Assembly: GCA_002285055.1 (NCBI GenBank)
Contig: NQYJ01000012.1
Span: 1-64,000, forward strand
Reading direction: 5' to 3'
DNA: 64,000 nt
Source of the DNA: Candidatus Izimoplasma sp. ZiA1
GTDB lineage: Bacteria; Bacillota_I; Bacilli_A; Izemoplasmatales; Izemoplasmataceae
A model generated the notes under the pieces. It saw only the letters and a program-made list of their open reading frames with translations. It was not told the origin of the DNA and did no database searches. Shown here piece after piece: positions 61,176-64,000 of this stretch (within the stretch, counting starts at the first letter, position 1; each line of letters opens with the position of its first letter). A program made the position numbers and the translations under genes.

Positions 61176-63023
61176 CTATAAATTATAGTATTTAGCTTGT
61201 GCACTCCACATACTGTGATATAGACCATCACTTGCTTTTAGTAATTCTGCATGATTACCTGATTGAATTATTTTGCCTTTATCAAAAACAATAATCGTAT
61301 CACAGAACTTGCAACTGCTCATTCTATGAGATATGTAAATTGCAGTTTTATTTTTTGTTAGTTCATCAAATTTAGTGTATATTTCATACTCACTTAAAGG
61401 GTCAAGGGCACTTGTTGGTTCATCTAGGATAACTAATGCTGTATCTTTATATAAAGCTCTCGCAATAGCTATTTTTTGGGCTTCTCCACCAGATATTTCA
61501 ACACCTTGTTCACCAAAGTTTGAATATAGATATGTGTTTATGCCATCAGGTAATTTATCAATTCTCTCTTCAAGTCCAGCTTGTTTTAAATAATTAATTA
61601 TATCTTCATCACTTCTCTCATGTCCACACATGACATTATCTTTAATTGTTGTTGAGAATAATTTAAAGTCTTGGAATACTATTGACATTAGATCTACATA
61701 TTCTTTATAATCATATTTTTTTATGTTGATTCCGTTAAGCAATATTTCACCTTCAGTTGGATCATATAAACGGCATAATAATTTAATGAATGTTGTTTTA
61801 CCAGCTCCATTAGGACCGACAATAGCTAGTTTCTTACCAGTAACTATTTTCCATGAGACATTATCTAAAATGATGTCTTCTGTATTAGGATAATGGAAAG
61901 TAACGTTCTTAAACTCAAACTCAAATTTATTGTCTTCTCGTTTTTCAATTGGTAAAGTTCCTTTATACATTTTTGTTGTTGTTTCTAAGTATTCTTTGTA
62001 TAAGCCTAAATATTTAGTTTGTGTTGTAGCTCCTGATATATTTGATACTAATCTAACAATTGCAGTGTTAAATGCAGTTACGGCACTTACTAAGAGTAAC
62101 ACATTACCAACTGATATTAATCCTAGTAATGCTTTAATACCAATGATTGTATAGGCTGTATAAAGAATAACATTGTTAAGTAAACCACCTCTAGCATTCA
62201 TCCATCCTGAACGATGGAATATATTACCATAGGATTTAGATATTCTAACGCTAAAATCTTTTATCTTTGAACCAATTAATTTATCAATATGAAATAATCT
62301 AATATCCTTACTCATTTTATAATCACTTGCTACTTCTAGTAGATACAAGAATAATCTATTTACATATATGTTTTCTTCAAAAACATCGTGATGTAATTTG
62401 TTTACATTTCTAATTATTTTAAAGTTAAGTGATACAGATATAATAATTAGGATCATTAATCCAACACCTAGTAAAGGACTGTTAAATATTTTTTCAATTC
62501 TATCAGGATTAGTTAAATCTACTGACATAAATAATGCTGCCATTATTGTGAATGAATAAATGATAGCTATTATCTGTTCAACTGCTTCTCCTAAGATGTT
62601 GATAAAGGTACCGATACCACCTGAGAATAATACACCTTGATTTGCACTTGATATTTTATCTTTTATTTCTTTTGATTCTAGTTGTTCAAAATCTAGGTTA
62701 AGAGTTTTCTTAGATATTTCACTATTTAATCGTAAACCAATTAAATTTGTTTTTTGTTCACAGAAGAAAGTCAATACTGTTTTAGATACTAATAAAATCG
62801 CAGTAATGATTATCATTTGATGAACATAATTCATAATTGATGATTTACTTAAACCATCGATGAAACCATCAAGAATTAAGGCACTATAGATAAATGCAAC
62901 AAAAGGTAATGAAGCGTTTACTAAAGATTTAAGAATTGTAAGAGGGAAAAACAATCGATCTGACTTGTTTGATATTTTTATTACTTTAACTAATTCCTTA
63001 AAGAAATTACTTTTTGTTTTCAT
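61176..63023 (-). CDS. ABC exporter half-transporter (B partner, pair 2)
   Basis: 615 aa. Same architecture as the gene at 57364: TM domain, then Walker A GPNGAGKTT, signature ISGGEAQKIAIARAL, Walker B VILDEPTSALDP and ISHRMSS. AAGGAGG at 63033-63039 is nine bases before the ATG at 63023; an ATG two codons earlier (63029) is only three bases away. Overlaps the preceding gene by 17 bases. Confidence 0.91.
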   Translation of the reverse strand: MKTKSNFFKELVKVIKISNKSDRLFFPLTILKSLVNASLPFVAFIYSALILDGFIDGLSKSSIMNYVHQMIIITAILLVSKTVLTFFCEQKTNLIGLRLNSEISKKTLNLDFEQLESKEIKDKISSANQGVLFSGGIGTFINILGEAVEQIIAIIYSFTIMAALFMSVDLTNPDRIEKIFNSPLLGVGLMILIIISVSLNFKIIRNVNKLHHDVFEENIYVNRLFLYLLEVASDYKMSKDIRLFHIDKLIGSKIKDFSVRISKSYGNIFHRSGWMNARGGLLNNVILYTAYTIIGIKALLGLISVGNVLLLVSAVTAFNTAIVRLVSNISGATTQTKYLGLYKEYLETTTKMYKGTLPIEKREDNKFEFEFKNVTFHYPNTEDIILDNVSWKIVTGKKLAIVGPNGAGKTTFIKLLCRLYDPTEGEILLNGINIKKYDYKEYVDLMSIVFQDFKLFSTTIKDNVMCGHERSDEDIINYLKQAGLEERIDKLPDGINTYLYSNFGEQGVEISGGEAQKIAIARALYKDTALVILDEPTSALDPLSEYEIYTKFDELTKNKTAIYISHRMSSCKFCDTIIVFDKGKIIQSGNHAELLKASDGLYHSMWSAQAKYYNL

Positions 63024-64000
63024 CTTCATTTTCCTCCTTATCACTATCTTGATAATACTGACTTTGAACTGTAAACATTTCTTTATACTTTCCATTGTTT
63101 TTAATTAGTTCTCTATGTGTTCCAATTTCCTCAATTGCTCCAGCTTCTAAATATATTATACGATTACAAAACTGTGTAGAAGATAATCTATGAGAAATGA
63201 AAATAGATGTTTTATTTTTAGTTAGTGAATCATATTTAAGATATAAATCTTGTTCTGCTAAAGGATCTAAAGCTGCAGTTGGTTCATCTAAGATTAAAAC
63301 AGGAGCATTCTTATATAAAGCTCTAGATAACATCAGTTTTTGCATTTCTCCACCTGATAATAATATTCCTTTATCATCAATTACTTGAGTTAAATATGTT
63401 TGCTCTTTATCTTCAAGTGAAGCTATTTTATCTGATAATCCTGATTTTTTTAGTACATCATTAACTTTATCATAATCAATAGCTTCAAGAGGTTGACCTG
63501 ATATGTTTTGAGCTATAGAGAATGGCATAATATTAATATCTTGGAAAATTACTCCAAATAACCTGTAGTAATCATATCGATTAAAGTCATTAACACTTAT
63601 CCCGTTAATCAATATTTCTCCAGATGTTGGTGTGTAAAGTCCAGTTAATAGTTTAACAATAGTTGTTTTACCTGCACCATTAACACCAACTAAAGCTATT
63701 TTTTCACCTGCAGCAATTTTTAAGTTTAGATTACTTATTGTTGGTTTTTCAGCTTTCGGATAAGTGAATGACACGTTTTTAAATTCTATTGAAAGTTTTT
63801 GATCTAATAAACTATCAACATCCTCTCCTTCACCCATATTGATTTTATCGTCCATATCAATATATTCTCTAAAATTATTAACTCGTATGTTTGCTTCTTT
63901 TAAACGACCATATGTTCCTGATAACTGAGTTAACCAAACAGCAAAACCAATAACAATACCCATCATGAATGTAAATTCAGCAGCATCAATTACTCCATCT
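63007..64000 (-). CDS. ABC exporter half-transporter (A partner, pair 2), N-terminus beyond window
   Basis: The frame stays open to the right edge. The first visible codons (VIDAAEFTFMMGIVIGF) align with the last TM region of the paralog at 59216, so this is the C-terminal half of a full-length half-transporter. ATPase motifs are complete: GVNGAGKTT, LSGGEMQKLMLSRAL, LILDEPTAALDP, ISHRLSS. The C-terminus is acidic (DKEENEDENKK) and overlaps its partner's start. Confidence 0.92.
   Translation of the reverse strand, partial: DGVIDAAEFTFMMGIVIGFAVWLTQLSGTYGRLKEANIRVNNFREYIDMDDKINMGEGEDVDSLLDQKLSIEFKNVSFTYPKAEKPTISNLNLKIAAGEKIALVGVNGAGKTTIVKLLTGLYTPTSGEILINGISVNDFNRYDYYRLFGVIFQDINIMPFSIAQNISGQPLEAIDYDKVNDVLKKSGLSDKIASLEDKEQTYLTQVIDDKGILLSGGEMQKLMLSRALYKNAPVLILDEPTAALDPLAEQDLYLKYDSLTKNKTSIFISHRLSSTQFCNRIIYLEAGAIEEIGTHRELIKNNGKYKEMFTVQSQYYQDSDKEENEDENKK

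Noticed and set aside
1..64000. Mycoplasma-type genetic code (TGA as Trp)
   Set aside because: TGA ends coaE, plsX and the nitroreductase at the expected protein lengths, and conserved Trp residues use TGG.

Overview
The window is a gene-dense, very AT-rich bacterial chromosome segment. TGA serves as a stop codon (coaE, the nitroreductase, plsX) and Trp is encoded by TGG, so it uses the standard bacterial code and is not a Mycoplasma/Spiroplasma type. The gene set is Gram-positive: PolC, the DnaB/DnaI/DnaD primosome, FakA, RqcH, T-box leaders, a MocR regulator and strong AGGAGG ribosome sites. Small intergenic gaps, few regulators and Bacillus-like synteny suggest a low-GC Bacillota/Mycoplasmatota lineage such as the Izemoplasma, Acholeplasma or Haloplasma relatives. 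That placement is an inference.

Layout. 0-10 kb: housekeeping block, nearly all on the minus strand, resembling the Bacillus rsgA-rpe-thiN / rpmB / fakA-recG-plsX-rnc region, with dnaD-nth downstream and a truncated XRE regulator at the left edge. 10-14 kb: a TetR-controlled ABC (ATPase plus FtsX-type permease) operon directly upstream of rsgA, and a divergent small membrane protein. 14-18 kb: rlmN, an SDR enzyme, and a divergent pair of an ECF S-component and a MocR-type regulator, probably for vitamin B6 uptake. 18-23 kb: T-box-controlled pheS - alpha/beta hydrolase - pheT. 23-32 kb: Bax-inhibitor-like protein, polC, a decayed copy of rpoZ, a lipoprotein, rpoZ-gmk and the divergent rqcH. 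32-43 kb: T-box-controlled MazG-like gene plus thrS, then dnaI-dnaB-unknown-coaE and mutM-nitroreductase-CDF transporter-polA, and acpP. 43-46 kb: an iron-siderophore-type ABC importer with an attenuator-like leader. 46-54 kb: accessory region with a membrane-anchored XRE regulator, a PAS-GGDEF-HD-GYP cyclic-di-GMP protein, a lipoprotein/GLUG-repeat surface protein apparently split by a frameshift, and membrane proteins of unknown role. 54-64 kb: a TetR-controlled ABC-2 exporter operon and two tandem pairs of ABC exporter half-transporters, the last running off the right edge.

Reading notes. Many starts were chosen by Shine-Dalgarno spacing rather than by the longest frame. Three deserve attention: mutM (TTG, giving the obligatory N-terminal Pro), plsX (TTG) and rsgA, whose complete N-terminal OB domain is only reached from a rare ATT codon. 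Many promoters are extended -10 type (TGnTATAAT). No rRNA, tRNA, CRISPR array, insertion sequence or prophage was seen. The most unusual observations are the rsgA start, the decayed rpoZ copy, the hydrolase inside pheST, the split GLUG lipoprotein, and the leader before the siderophore-type importer. I did not see a clear multi-gene system that is wholly new.
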